Shown: positions 49,671 to 58,712 of the stretch, piece after piece
Numbering within the stretch: the first letter of the stretch is position 1
How the letters are laid out: the number at the start of each line of letters is the position of its first letter
NCBI RefSeq assembly: GCF_025175675.1
Contig: NZ_JANIOA010000002.1
Span: forward strand, 148,340-212,339
Reading direction: 5' to 3'
Length of the DNA stretch: 64,000 nt
Source: Sedimenticola hydrogenitrophicus
Lineage (GTDB): Bacteria; Pseudomonadota; Gammaproteobacteria; Chromatiales; Chromatiaceae
Notes under the pieces: model-generated
Told to the model about the DNA's origin: nothing
The model's input: the letters and a program-made list of their open reading frames with translations, nothing else
Database searches by the model: none
Translations under genes and position numbers: made by a program

Positions 49671-50190
49671 GGCAGTCGTTTTGTTACTTTAGATTGTCGG
49701 TGTGAAAACTACCTGTTGGCTACACTGCTTAGCGACCGGCGACAAGCAGACTGAAGTTGCTGATGTGAATTAAATCACGTAAGTCGCCGTCGTGCTTGAC
49801 AAGTTATTCGAATCCGGCTGTTTTTCAGTAAACCCCGGTACAATCGCGAATCCGTCCATAGGGGAATGGCACTAAGTTAAGCCCAGAGCCCCCGTCATCC
49901 CGGCGAATGCCGGAGGAGTAGTGCATGGATGCACCGTTTACGGACCTAAGGATGGCATCCAGAACCCGCATCCGCGGTGAATTCATGGATGATTCGCTTC
50001 GCTCACCCTTCGGGCCGACTTTCAGTCGTTCAACGCGCTTCGCGCTTTTGTCCGGCCTGCGCCGGAGAAGTGGTGCATGGATGCACCGGTTACGGACCTA
50101 AGGATGGAATGACGAAAAAATGGACTCCTGCCTTAACTTAGTGCCATGCGTCCATAGGGGATTGGGTGAAGGCGATGCCAGGTTTGTCAT
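49671..50190. other. Intergenic region holding a mobile-element-like insertion
   Basis: The 520-base gap contains the element at 49866-50147 with its flanking duplications. The left part (49671-49850) includes the promoter of the FHA-PilZ operon. No gene seen. Confidence 0.6.
49866..50147. mobile_element. Candidate MITE, 282 bp, 16-bp terminal inverted repeats
   Basis: The element starts ATGGCACTAAGTTAAG and ends with the exact inverse CTTAACTTAGTGCCAT. It is flanked by a 13-bp direct repeat CGTCCATAGGGGA at 49853-49865 and 50149-50161, a likely target duplication. Inside, a 35-base block (GTGCATGGATGCACCG..TTACGGACCTAAGGATGG) occurs twice at 49921 and 50073. No transposase is encoded. Duplications of 10-13 bp fit IS4-family transposition. 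Confidence 0.8.
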
Positions 50191-51462
50191 TCAGGCTTCG
50201 GAAGGGTGTTTTTGTGTCTGGATTCGGACCATGCGCACCATATTGTCCTTGATCTGCAGGATCTCCACCGGATAGCCGGCCAGCAACAGGCTGGTGCCCG
50301 GTTCCGGTATGGTTTCCATATACTCGATAATCAGGCCGCTGATCGTCCGCGGGCCGTCAACCGGCAGATCCCAGTGATAGGTGCGCACCAGCTCTTTGAC
50401 ATTGGCGCTGCCGGAGACCAGGAAGCTGCCGTCTTCCTGGGGCTGAACCTCCTGGACACTGTCCGCCGGATCGGTACTGAACTCACCGACAATCTCCTCC
50501 AGCAGATCCACCAGGGTGACCAGGCCGAGCAGGTCGCCGTACTCATCGACAATCATGCCGATACGCTGCTTCTTGCGTTGGAAATTGATCAGCTGCCGGT
50601 TCAGCGGGGTGCCTTCGGGGATGAAATAGGCCGGGTCACAGATCTCCCGTATCACCTCGTGGGTCAGTTCCCCTTGGGTAAGGGCGTGCATCGCCTTTCG
50701 GACATGAATGGTGCCGACGATATAATCAATGCCGCCGTCAAATACCGGCAAGCGGGTATAGGCGCTGTTCTGCAGATGTTTGACGATCTCCTCGATCGGC
50801 TCTTCCAGATCGATGCCATCCACCTCGTTGCGGGGAATCATGATGTCCTCCACCACCATTTTTTCCAGATCAAGGATGCTCAGGAGCATCTTCTGGTGGC
50901 GTTTGGGGATCATGGCGCCGGCTTCGATCACCACGGTTCTCAACTCCTCCTTGCTGAGGAATTGGTCATCCATATCCTCCGGCGAGACGTTCAGAAAACG
51001 CAGGATCATGTTGGCGATGCTGTTGACCACCCAGACCAGCGGATAGAGCAGTTTCAGCAGGGGGGTATAGACAAAGGCCGCCGGAAACGCCAGCCGCTCC
51101 GGTTTCAGCGCTGCCAGGGTTTTCGGGGCGACCTCGGCGAATATCAGGATCACCAGGGTGAGCAGAAAAGCGGCCGCGGCTATTGCCGCTTCGCCGCCGA
51201 GACGCAGCGCGATTACGGTCGCCAGTGAGGAGGCCATGATGTTGACAAAGTTGTTTCCCAGCAGAATCAGGCCGATCAGTCTGTCGGGTCGCTCCAGCAA
51301 TTTGCTCGCCCGGACGGCGCCATGATGGCCGATCTTGGAGAGGTGGCGCAGGCGGTAGCGGTTGAGTGTCATGAGGGCCGTTTCCGATCCTGAAAAGAAA
51401 GCCGATAACAGGATCAGGACGAGGAGTATGCCAAACAGCACACCGGTTGAGATGTCACTCAA
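50191..51462 (-). CDS. CNNM/CorC family membrane protein
   Basis: The 423-residue protein has an N-terminal DUF21 transmembrane domain with four helices (GILLVLILLSAFFSGSETAL; LLGNNFVNIMASSLATVIAL; AAFLLTLVILIFAEVAPKTL), a CBS pair (VEDIMIPRNEVDGIDLE; MIVDEYGDLLGLVTLVDLLE) and a C-terminal CorC/HlyC domain. Such proteins are Mg2+/Co2+ efflux or resistance factors. The gene is transcribed away from fleQ and is single. Confidence 0.9.
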   Translation of the reverse strand: MSDISTGVLFGILLVLILLSAFFSGSETALMTLNRYRLRHLSKIGHHGAVRASKLLERPDRLIGLILLGNNFVNIMASSLATVIALRLGGEAAIAAAAFLLTLVILIFAEVAPKTLAALKPERLAFPAAFVYTPLLKLLYPLVWVVNSIANMILRFLNVSPEDMDDQFLSKEELRTVVIEAGAMIPKRHQKMLLSILDLEKMVVEDIMIPRNEVDGIDLEEPIEEIVKHLQNSAYTRLPVFDGGIDYIVGTIHVRKAMHALTQGELTHEVIREICDPAYFIPEGTPLNRQLINFQRKKQRIGMIVDEYGDLLGLVTLVDLLEEIVGEFSTDPADSVQEVQPQEDGSFLVSGSANVKELVRTYHWDLPVDGPRTISGLIIEYMETIPEPGTSLLLAGYPVEILQIKDNMVRMVRIQTQKHPSEA

Positions 51463-51600
51463 AAGTCGGGCCTTTTATATTATTAAGTCAGGGTTCTTTC
51501 TAAGCCGCCTGATAGGCGATGTCAAGCCGAGCCAATCTGTGTAGACTAGCTGCAGGCCGGTTCTTACGCTGTTCTGTGCGGACTGAGGCGGTTCAAGGCA

Positions 51601-52191
51601 ATGGGGGGAAGCGTGCGAAATCGACAGGCTGATCATGATTCCAGGGGGCTGACATTCCAGGGTACCATGCTGCTGAACTGGGAGACGCGGACGGATGATG
51701 TGGCATCCGACCGTCCTGCCGAGGATGAAAAAAACGAACGCCTGCTGCGCACCCTGCTGTTCTCGCAGGATCTTCACCACGAACACGGCGACGAGTCAGG
51801 GGATCGCATGGTGGCGGATCTTGCCCGGGTAGAGGCCAAACTGGACCTGCTGCTGGATATGGTTTCCGACCTGTTGCGGCAGGAGCAATCCCCGGCGGTT
51901 GCGACGCCGGTGGAACTCTGGCTGAACGGCGCCTCATGGACCAGTGGTACCGATCGCCTGCCGGAGTTGGGGGGGCGGCTCTGGCTCTCGCTCTATATCG
52001 ATTCCCGACTTGCCCAGCCGCTCAGGTTGCCCGCACGGGTGACGGATGTTGCCGGTATTGCCGAGTCATTCCGGGTAACGGTTGCTTTTGAGGTGCTGGA
52101 TGAGCCGGTCCAGGATCTTCTGGCAAAACTCATTTTCCGTCAGCATCGGCGCATGATTGCGCAGCAGAAGGCCGATAAACGGTCGGAATGA
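51601..52191 (+). CDS. PilZ-like protein upstream of fleQ
   Basis: This protein of about 196 residues begins with a polar linker (LLNWETRTDDVASD), has a coiled helix (DRMVADLARVEAKLDLLLDM) and ends with a beta-rich domain (PVELWLNGASWTSG; GRLWLSLYIDSRLAQPL; PARVTDVAG; RVTVAFEVLDEPVQDLL) that looks like a diverged PilZ domain. The c-di-GMP-binding arginines are not clear, so it may be an atypical PilZ. ATG at 51601; GTG at 51613, directly after GGGGGGAA, is a good alternative. Its place before fleQ suggests a flagellar role. Confidence 0.65.
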   Translation: MGGSVRNRQADHDSRGLTFQGTMLLNWETRTDDVASDRPAEDEKNERLLRTLLFSQDLHHEHGDESGDRMVADLARVEAKLDLLLDMVSDLLRQEQSPAVATPVELWLNGASWTSGTDRLPELGGRLWLSLYIDSRLAQPLRLPARVTDVAGIAESFRVTVAFEVLDEPVQDLLAKLIFRQHRRMIAQQKADKRSE

Positions 52192-52446
52192 TCCGCGTGA
52201 TAACGGTTGAACTGACGTAAAATAAGTATAATATACAATGCATAACATATCTTATCTGCATATGTAAATTAAAAATACGTCATAATTTATTGTAAAAACT
52301 ACAATATTTATCCATTAATCCAATGCGGCGTCAGCAGATCTATCGACGACAATTTTTTGACAATTGCCTTATAAGCTGGTTAACTCCCTGCCTCATGTGG
52401 ATTTATCAAAACAGTGTGTTTTTCTCGAGGGCCAGGGATTTGGGCA
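52192..52446. promoter_or_regulatory. AT-rich region upstream of fleQ
   Basis: This 255-base gap is strongly AT-rich at 52215-52310. A TTGACA at 52357-52362 with TTAACT 17 bases later could be a sigma-70 promoter for fleQ, but the -10 match is weak. No gene present. Confidence 0.35.
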
Positions 52447-53925
52447 ATGAAGGGTAAACTGTTAGAGGCCTTGGAAATGTTGCACAACGGCTGCGTGCTA
52501 CTGCTTGATCGTAATCAGGAGCGGCTTGATTACCTTCGGACCATATTCCATTTTATTGATTATGAGCTGGAGATGCTCTGTGATGTGGCTTCGCTGAGAC
52601 AGCGGCTTGCCGATCGGGAGAAGGATAAGTGCATCTCCGTACTGCTCGGCCCCGATTTCTCCGCCGAAGAGAAACTGCTGTTGCTCGATGTGATCAAGGC
52701 GGATGCTAGCGACATAGCGCTGCTGCAACTGCTCAGCAAAGATGAAGCCGTCCCCGGTGCCCAGGCGGAATCACCTTACCTCGGTGCGCTCCCCATCCCA
52801 ACCCAATATGAGGAGTTGATCGGCCTGCTGTATCAGGCACAGCTGTTTCAGGAGAACTGCCGGACGCGCAACAGCGGCCAGAGGCCATTGGAACTGTTCC
52901 GCAGTCTCTCGGGTAACAGCCGGGCAACCCGGCAGATCAATAAAATGATCGAACAGGTGGCCGACACCGAGGCCACGGTCCTGGTGTTGGGTGAGTCCGG
53001 CACGGGAAAAGAGGTGGTGGCTAGGAAACTCCACTACAACTCCTCGCGTCGGGGTAAGCCCTTCGTCCCGGTAAACTGCGGCGCCATACCGGCGGATCTC
53101 CTGGAAAGCGAGCTGTTTGGCCATGAAAAGGGCGCCTTCACCGGTGCCATCAATGCCCGGCAAGGCCGTTTTGAAATGGCCGACGGCGGTACCCTGTTCC
53201 TGGATGAGATCGGCGATATGAGCATGCCGATGCAGGTCAAGTTGCTGCGGGTATTGCAAGAGCGTTCATTCGAGCGTGTCGGCAGCAATAAAACCGTCCA
53301 GTGCAACGTCAGGATCATCGCCGCCACGCACCGCAATCTGGAGGAGGCGATCAAGGAGAACCGGTTCCGCGAGGACCTCTACTATCGGCTCAATGTATTC
53401 CCCATCGAAATGCCTCCGTTGCGGGAACGGCGGGACGACATCCCGGTGCTGGTCAACGATCTGGTGGCGCGGATCGAGAAGGAGAAGCGCGGATCGGTGC
53501 GTCTGACGCCGGCAGCGGTGATGGCGTTGACCCAGTTCAAGTGGCCAGGGAATGTGCGGGAGCTGGCGAACCTGATCGAACGACTGGCCATTCTCTATCC
53601 CTACGGAGTTGTCGACGTTAAGGAACTGCCGGAGAAGTTCCGGGTGGGGATGGCGACGGCTGAATCCACGGGCGAGCTCCCCGAGATCACGACGTTGGGG
53701 GCAGAGCCCGGCGTTGTCGAGAGTGTGCCGCGCTTGCCGCTGGAAGGGATAGACCTGAAGAGCCACCTCAATAGTCTGGAGCTGAATCTGATCCGCCAAG
53801 CACTGGATGAGTCCGATGGCGTGGTCGCCCATGCGGCCAAGCGGCTCAATATGCGCCGAACCACCCTGGTCGAGAAGTTGCGCAAATTCGGCCTTCAACG
53901 CACCCATGAAACGACGGGTATTTGA
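52447..53925 (+). CDS. fleQ: Sigma-54-dependent flagellar master regulator FleQ
   Basis: The 492-residue enhancer-binding protein has an atypical receiver domain ([16 protein letters not shown]), an AAA+ domain with Walker A GESGTGKE, the sigma-54 loop GAFTGA, Walker [13 protein letters not shown], and a C-terminal Fis-type helix-turn-helix ([20 protein letters not shown]). FleQ starts flagellar gene transcription and, in pseudomonads, binds c-di-GMP to switch to biofilm genes. ATG at 52447 fits the conserved N-terminus; a GTG at 52414 is weaker. fleS and fleR follow. Confidence 0.92.
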   Translation: MKGKLLEALEMLHNGCVLLLDRNQERLDYLRTIFHFIDYELEMLCDVASLRQRLADREKDKCISVLLGPDFSAEEKLLLLDVIKADASDIALLQLLSKDEAVPGAQAESPYLGALPIPTQYEELIGLLYQAQLFQENCRTRNSGQRPLELFRSLSGNSRATRQINKMIEQVADTEATVLVLGESGTGKEVVARKLHYNSSRRGKPFVPVNCGAIPADLLESELFGHEKGAFTGAINARQGRFEMADGGTLFLDEIGDMSMPMQVKLLRVLQERSFERVGSNKTVQCNVRIIAATHRNLEEAIKENRFREDLYYRLNVFPIEMPPLRERRDDIPVLVNDLVARIEKEKRGSVRLTPAAVMALTQFKWPGNVRELANLIERLAILYPYGVVDVKELPEKFRVGMATAESTGELPEITTLGAEPGVVESVPRLPLEGIDLKSHLNSLELNLIRQALDESDGVVAHAAKRLNMRRTTLVEKLRKFGLQRTHETTGI

Positions 53926-53977
53926 CGTCGCCCTCCAAATAAAATTCAACTCATTGATTGTAAAGAATAAATAAAAT

Positions 53978-53994
53978 TGGCATGTATTTTGTTA
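53978..53994 (+). promoter_or_regulatory. Possible sigma-54 promoter for fleSR
   Basis: TGGCATGTATTTTGTTA resembles TGGCACN5TTGCA with the -12 element GC changed to GT. It lies 67 bp upstream of the fleS start. In pseudomonads fleSR is FleQ- and sigma-54-dependent. Confidence 0.4.
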
Positions 53995-54044
53995 ACTAAT
54001 TGCGGAGGGCGTTTTTTGCCCCCGCAAGCGTCAAAATATGGAAC

Positions 54045-55277
54045 ATGCCGATGGCACCTCAGAACACTGCACAACGTGAACAGCTTGAAGATGCCTTCCA
54101 GGTTTTTAACCAGGTGTCGGGTCAACTGGTCGCCTCATACCACCAGTTGCAGCACCAGGTGGCACGCCTCACCAGAGAACTTTCGGAAGCCCGCAGTGAG
54201 CGCCTGCTGCAACTGGCGGAGAAAGAGTCCCTGGCCAACCGACTCACCCATCTGTTGGAAACCCTGCCGGCGGCCGTCGTGGTGCTGGACGGTGAAGGGC
54301 GGGTCACCCAGATCAATCCGGCGGCGAGCGAACTCTTGCCGGGCATTGCCCTCGACACGGCCTGGCGGCGGATCCGTCAGCGCCATTTCAAGCCGGGCCA
54401 GCGGGGGCATGAGCAGTGGCTTTCATCGGGACGCCTGGTTTCGGTAACGCAACGTCCCCTGGCGCCTGAACCCGGCCGGATCCTGCTGCTGCTGGATGTT
54501 ACTGAAACGCGCCAATTGCAGGAGCGAATTGCCCGCCGCCAACGCCTCAGCGTGATGGGTGAGATGGCGGCGCAATTGGCCCATCAGATCCGCACACCAC
54601 TGAGTTCGGTGCTGCTCTACACCTCACACCTGTCCCGTGGCGACCTGACCCCGCGACAGCGCGAGCGCTTCTCCACTCGCAGCATCGAGCGTCTGCATCA
54701 CATGGAGAGTCAGGTGAACGATATGCTTGGTTTCGCCCGGGGCGGGGCGTTTGAGCTGACTCCGCTGCCGGTAGCCGAGCTGATGACTGAGCTGGTCTTG
54801 AATCTGGAGCCGCTCTGTCAGGAGCATGGGGCCGTCCTTGACTGCCGTTATGAGGCCGCCGCGGATGTCTGGATCAACGGCAATTCCGCAGCCTTGTCCG
54901 GCGCCCTGCTGAATATCGCATTGAATGCCCTGCAGCAGGATGGCGCAATAAATCTGAAGATTCATGCCAAACCTGAGGCGGAGAACCTGCTGCTGCGGTT
55001 TACCGATAACGGTGCCGGTATCACGGCGGCAAACCTGCCCCATATATTTGATCCCTTCTTTACCACCCGATCCGATGGCACCGGCCTGGGCCTGGCCGTT
55101 GTGCAGTCGGTTGTTCTGGGTCACCAGGGAAAACTGACGGTCGAGAGCGTTCCTGGCGAAACCACCTGTTTTTCTATCCTGTTGCCGCTGTCGTCCGTTC
55201 ATTCCGGGGAGCCGGTTTCCGCGGCCGAATGTGCAGACGAGAGCCATTGCAAAACCGCTGTAAGGAGTCCTGCATGA
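54045..55277 (+). CDS. fleS: Flagellar sensor histidine kinase FleS
   Basis: This cytoplasmic kinase of about 410 residues has an N-terminal coiled coil, a PAS domain (TLPAAVVVLDGEGRVTQINP), an H-box with the phosphorylated histidine in AAQLAHQIRTPLSSVL, and an ATPase domain (ALNALQQDGAINL as N-box; DNGAGI; PFFTTRSDGTGLGLAV). It phosphorylates FleR to switch on middle flagellar genes. ATG at 54045 or 54051. The stop overlaps fleR by ATGA. Confidence 0.9.
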   Translation: MPMAPQNTAQREQLEDAFQVFNQVSGQLVASYHQLQHQVARLTRELSEARSERLLQLAEKESLANRLTHLLETLPAAVVVLDGEGRVTQINPAASELLPGIALDTAWRRIRQRHFKPGQRGHEQWLSSGRLVSVTQRPLAPEPGRILLLLDVTETRQLQERIARRQRLSVMGEMAAQLAHQIRTPLSSVLLYTSHLSRGDLTPRQRERFSTRSIERLHHMESQVNDMLGFARGGAFELTPLPVAELMTELVLNLEPLCQEHGAVLDCRYEAAADVWINGNSAALSGALLNIALNALQQDGAINLKIHAKPEAENLLLRFTDNGAGITAANLPHIFDPFFTTRSDGTGLGLAVVQSVVLGHQGKLTVESVPGETTCFSILLPLSSVHSGEPVSAAECADESHCKTAVRSPA

Positions 55278-56617
55278 GTGATGCAACCGTTCTAATTGTT
55301 GAAGATGATGCAACACTGCGTGATGCGCTGTGCGATACCCTGGAGTTGTCAGGCTATGGCGTCGTGTCCGCGGTCGACGGGAAAAGCGCGCTCAAGGCGC
55401 TGGATTTACACCAGATCAGTCTGGTGATCAGCGATGTGCAGATGCAGCCCATGGACGGACATGAACTGCTGGCCAGGATCAAGACCCGTTTCCCCAGCCT
55501 GCCGGTGCTGATGATGACCGCTTTCGGCAACATAGAAAAAGCCGTGACCGCGATGCGCAACGGGGCCACGGATTACCTGGCCAAACCGTTTGAGCCGGCG
55601 CTGCTGATGGAGAAAGTAAAGGCGTGTATTCAGCAGGTTCGGCCCGTGGGCGAACAGGTGATTGCCGAGGATATCCGCACCCGCGAACTGCTGAATCTTG
55701 CCGGACGGGTGGCCAGAAGCAGCGCAACGGTCTCCATCGGCGGCGAAAGCGGCACCGGTAAGGAGGTGTTTGCCCGCTATATTCATCGCCAGTCCCTCTG
55801 CAGTGAGGGCCCGTTCGTGGCCATCAACTGCGCCGCCATACCGGATAATATGCTGGAGGCGATGCTGTTTGGTTATGAGAAGGGGGCCTACACCGGCGCC
55901 TACAACTCGGCCCCGGGGAAATTCGAACAGGCCCAGGACGGCACCCTGCTGTTGGATGAGGTTTCGGAAATGAGCCTGCCGTTGCAGGCCAAGCTGTTGC
56001 GGGTATTGCAGGAGCGGGAGGTCGAGCGCCTCGGCGGACGCAAGGTGATTCCCCTCAATGTCAGAATATTGGCCACCACCAATCGAAATCTTCGTGAAGA
56101 GGTCGCTGCCGGCCGTTTCCGGGAAGACCTGTTCTACCGTCTGAATGTGTTTCCCCTGCACCTGGCGCCGCTGCGCGAGCGGCCGCGGGATATCCTGCCG
56201 CTGGCGCGTTTTCTGCTGCGGCGGGTCTGCCAGTCACAGCGGATCGCCGAACCGCGACTCTCCCCCGAGGCGGAGCAGCGACTGCTGGAGCATAACTGGC
56301 CGGGTAACGTCAGGGAGCTGGATAACGCAATGCAGCGGGCGCTGATTCTGTGTGATGGTAGCGAAATATCGCCCGATGCCCTCTGTTTCGAAATGGATAT
56401 CGCCATCGCGCAACCCGTTCGCGAGATCAGCGAGCAGGAGGCGAAAGGCTGCCTGAGCGACGACCTGCGCTCCGTGGAGGAGCGCATGATACTGGATGCG
56501 TTGCGTGAAGACCGGGGGAGTCGAAAGGAGGTCGCCGAGCGCCTGGGTATCAGTCAACGTACGCTGCGTTACAAGATCGCGCGACTGCGGGAGGCCGGTG
56601 TCGCCATCCCCAGGTAA
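55274..56617 (+). CDS. fleR: Flagellar two-component regulator FleR
   Basis: The 447-residue response regulator has a receiver domain (LIVEDDATLRDALCDTLELS; the phospho-aspartate in LVISDVQMQPMDG; the lysine in YLAKPFEP), an AAA+ domain with [15 protein letters not shown] and the variant sigma-54 loop GAYTGA, and a Fis-type helix-turn-helix (RKEVAERLGISQRTLRYKI). It activates the fliE-type operons. The ATG at 55274 overlaps the fleS stop. Confidence 0.92.
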   Translation: MSDATVLIVEDDATLRDALCDTLELSGYGVVSAVDGKSALKALDLHQISLVISDVQMQPMDGHELLARIKTRFPSLPVLMMTAFGNIEKAVTAMRNGATDYLAKPFEPALLMEKVKACIQQVRPVGEQVIAEDIRTRELLNLAGRVARSSATVSIGGESGTGKEVFARYIHRQSLCSEGPFVAINCAAIPDNMLEAMLFGYEKGAYTGAYNSAPGKFEQAQDGTLLLDEVSEMSLPLQAKLLRVLQEREVERLGGRKVIPLNVRILATTNRNLREEVAAGRFREDLFYRLNVFPLHLAPLRERPRDILPLARFLLRRVCQSQRIAEPRLSPEAEQRLLEHNWPGNVRELDNAMQRALILCDGSEISPDALCFEMDIAIAQPVREISEQEAKGCLSDDLRSVEERMILDALREDRGSRKEVAERLGISQRTLRYKIARLREAGVAIPR

Positions 56618-56620
56618 TGT

Positions 56621-56637
56621 TGGTGCATTTTCTGCAT
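56621..56637 (+). promoter_or_regulatory. Sigma-54 promoter of the fliE operon
   Basis: TGGTGCATTTTCTGCAT has GG and GC separated by ten bases, the invariant -24/-12 spacing. It is 40 bp before the fliE start. FleR-controlled sigma-54 promoters are expected here. Confidence 0.6.
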
Positions 56638-56677
56638 AGATCCGATTCAGTGACGCGGTTTTGACGGAATAGAGAGC

Positions 56678-56995
56678 ATGACGACGATAAATATTGATCA
56701 AATACTGACCCAGATGCGCACCATGTCGGCCCAGGCCGCCTCTACACCCAGGGTGGCGGAGGAGCCTGTCGGCGCCAGCTTTGGTGATCTGCTGAGCCAG
56801 TCAATCAATCAGGTAAACGAAACCCAGCAGCACGCCGTAGAACTGAAGCGTGCCTTTGAACTCGGCGAAGAAGATGTAAATCTGGCGGAAGTGATGGTGG
56901 CCGTACAGAAGTCCAGCCTCTCTTTCGAGACCATGCTGCAGGTCAGGAACAAACTGGTCGATGCCTATAAAGAAGTGATGAACATGCCAATTTAA
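56678..56995 (+). CDS. fliE: Flagellar hook-basal body protein FliE
   Basis: The 105-residue protein joins the MS-ring to the proximal rod. The conserved C-terminal half is SFGDLLSQSINQVNETQQHA and GEEDVNLAEVMVAVQKSSLS, ending in VRNKLVDAYKEVMNMPI. It heads the fliEFGHIJ operon. Confidence 0.95.
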   Translation: MTTINIDQILTQMRTMSAQAASTPRVAEEPVGASFGDLLSQSINQVNETQQHAVELKRAFELGEEDVNLAEVMVAVQKSSLSFETMLQVRNKLVDAYKEVMNMPI

Positions 56996-57056
56996 ATACA
57001 GTTAAAACAATAAATAACGTTATCTTATTAATGTAAATGATAAAAACTGAGCGTGG

Positions 57057-58712
57057 GTGAAAACCGTGGCCAATGAAGAAAATGCCTTGACGCAAACATT
57101 CCCGACGGCCGGTCTGGGGCAGAACCCCATTGTCCGCCAGTTGGGGGTGATGATCGGTATCGCGGCCAGTGTGGCGCTGGGAATAGCGGTGGTTCTGTGG
57201 TCGCAGACGCCAAGCTACAGCGTACTCTATGGCTCGCTGGCACCGAAGGACGCCACCGAGGTGGTGGCCGCGCTTGAACAGAATGGCATCCCCTACAAGA
57301 TCAATGACTCCACCGGCGCGGTGATGGTCGCCAGCGGCAATCTGCAAGAGGCGCGGATGAAACTTGCCGGACAGGGTTTGCCGCACAGCAACAGCATGGG
57401 CTATGAAATCCTCCAGCAGGAGACCGGATTCGGTACCAGCCGTGCACTGGAGGCGGCGCGCTTCCATCGGGCATTGGAGGGCGAACTGGCGCGTACCATC
57501 GGTACCCTGACCAATATCGAATCGGCGCGGGTCCATCTCGCTACCCCAAAACAGTCCGTATTCGTGCGCAAGCGAAACAACCCGAGCGCTTCCGTGGTAC
57601 TGAAACTCTACTCCGGCCGGGTCCTCGACAAGGGCCAGGTGGCGGCCATTGTGCATCTGGTGGCCTCCAGTGTGCCGGAGCTGGACGCCGACCGGATCAC
57701 GGTGGTGGACCATAAGGGCAATCTGTTGAGTGGTGAAATGGACTCACGCCAGATGATGCTCACCTCCGGTCAGTTTGAATACACCAGGGAGCTGGAGAAG
57801 CACTTCCAGCGGCGTGTGGAGGAGATACTGGCCCCAATCCTGGGGGTCGACCGAGTGCGCGCTCAGGTGAGTGCCGATGTCGACTTTACCGTCACCGAAC
57901 AGACTGCCGAGCGATTCAATCCCGACCTCCCGGCGCTGCGCAGTGAGCAGCTGAATGAGCAGTCGAGCCGCCTCTCATCGGTACAGGGCGTGCCGGGGGC
58001 GCTGAGCAATCAGCCGCCGGCGGCCGGTACGGCGCCGGAGGTGGCGGGGGCCGGGGAGGGTGAGGCGGCGGCCGGGTCGCCGCTGAATACCAGCAAGCGG
58101 GCAACCCGGAATTACGAACTGGACAAGACCATCAGCCACACCCGGCTGGCCAGCAATAAATTGCGTCGTCTCTCGGTGGCCGTGGTGGTGGATGACCTGG
58201 TGAATGTGACCGATGATGGGGCGATCACCCGGGTGGAGCGGACGCCGGAGGAGATCAGTCGGATCACCCGGCTGGTAAAGGAGGCGATCGGTTTCAGTGC
58301 GCAACGGGGCGACAGCGTTGAGGTGATCAACTCCGCCTTTATGCTGCCGGCGGCACCCGAGCCGCTTCCGGAACTGGCGATCTGGGAAGAGCCCTGGGTA
58401 TGGGATGTGGCGAAACAGGCCGGTGGTGTCATACTGGTACTGATCCTCATCTTCTTTGTGCTGCGACCCACCCTGAAGAAATTGACCGCGGCCCCGGTCA
58501 TGCATCAGCTCTCCGCGGCGCAAGGTGCCGGCGGTGGAGCGGAGGGCGCGGCAACGGCGGGGTCACTGGACTCCACGGATGACACCATGCGGCTGCCGGG
58601 ACCGGAGAAATATGAGAATACCCTGGAGTCGGCACGTCAGATGGTGCAGGACGATCCCAAGCGCGTTGCGCAGGTAGTGAGAAGCTGGGTGGCGGAAGAT
58701 GGCGGTAGATGA
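57057..58712 (+). CDS. fliF: Flagellar MS-ring protein FliF
   Basis: This membrane protein of about 551 residues forms the MS-ring. It has a first helix (LGVMIGIAASVALGIAVVLW), periplasmic ring-building domains (NIESARVHLATPKQSVFVRK; RNYELDKTISH), a second helix (GGVILVLILIFFVLRPTL) and a C-terminal FliG-binding tail. An Ala/Gly-rich linker is at about 320-345. Start is GTG, either 57057 or 57066. It overlaps fliG by 14 bp. Confidence 0.95.
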   Translation: MKTVANEENALTQTFPTAGLGQNPIVRQLGVMIGIAASVALGIAVVLWSQTPSYSVLYGSLAPKDATEVVAALEQNGIPYKINDSTGAVMVASGNLQEARMKLAGQGLPHSNSMGYEILQQETGFGTSRALEAARFHRALEGELARTIGTLTNIESARVHLATPKQSVFVRKRNNPSASVVLKLYSGRVLDKGQVAAIVHLVASSVPELDADRITVVDHKGNLLSGEMDSRQMMLTSGQFEYTRELEKHFQRRVEEILAPILGVDRVRAQVSADVDFTVTEQTAERFNPDLPALRSEQLNEQSSRLSSVQGVPGALSNQPPAAGTAPEVAGAGEGEAAAGSPLNTSKRATRNYELDKTISHTRLASNKLRRLSVAVVVDDLVNVTDDGAITRVERTPEEISRITRLVKEAIGFSAQRGDSVEVINSAFMLPAAPEPLPELAIWEEPWVWDVAKQAGGVILVLILIFFVLRPTLKKLTAAPVMHQLSAAQGAGGGAEGAATAGSLDSTDDTMRLPGPEKYENTLESARQMVQDDPKRVAQVVRSWVAEDGGR

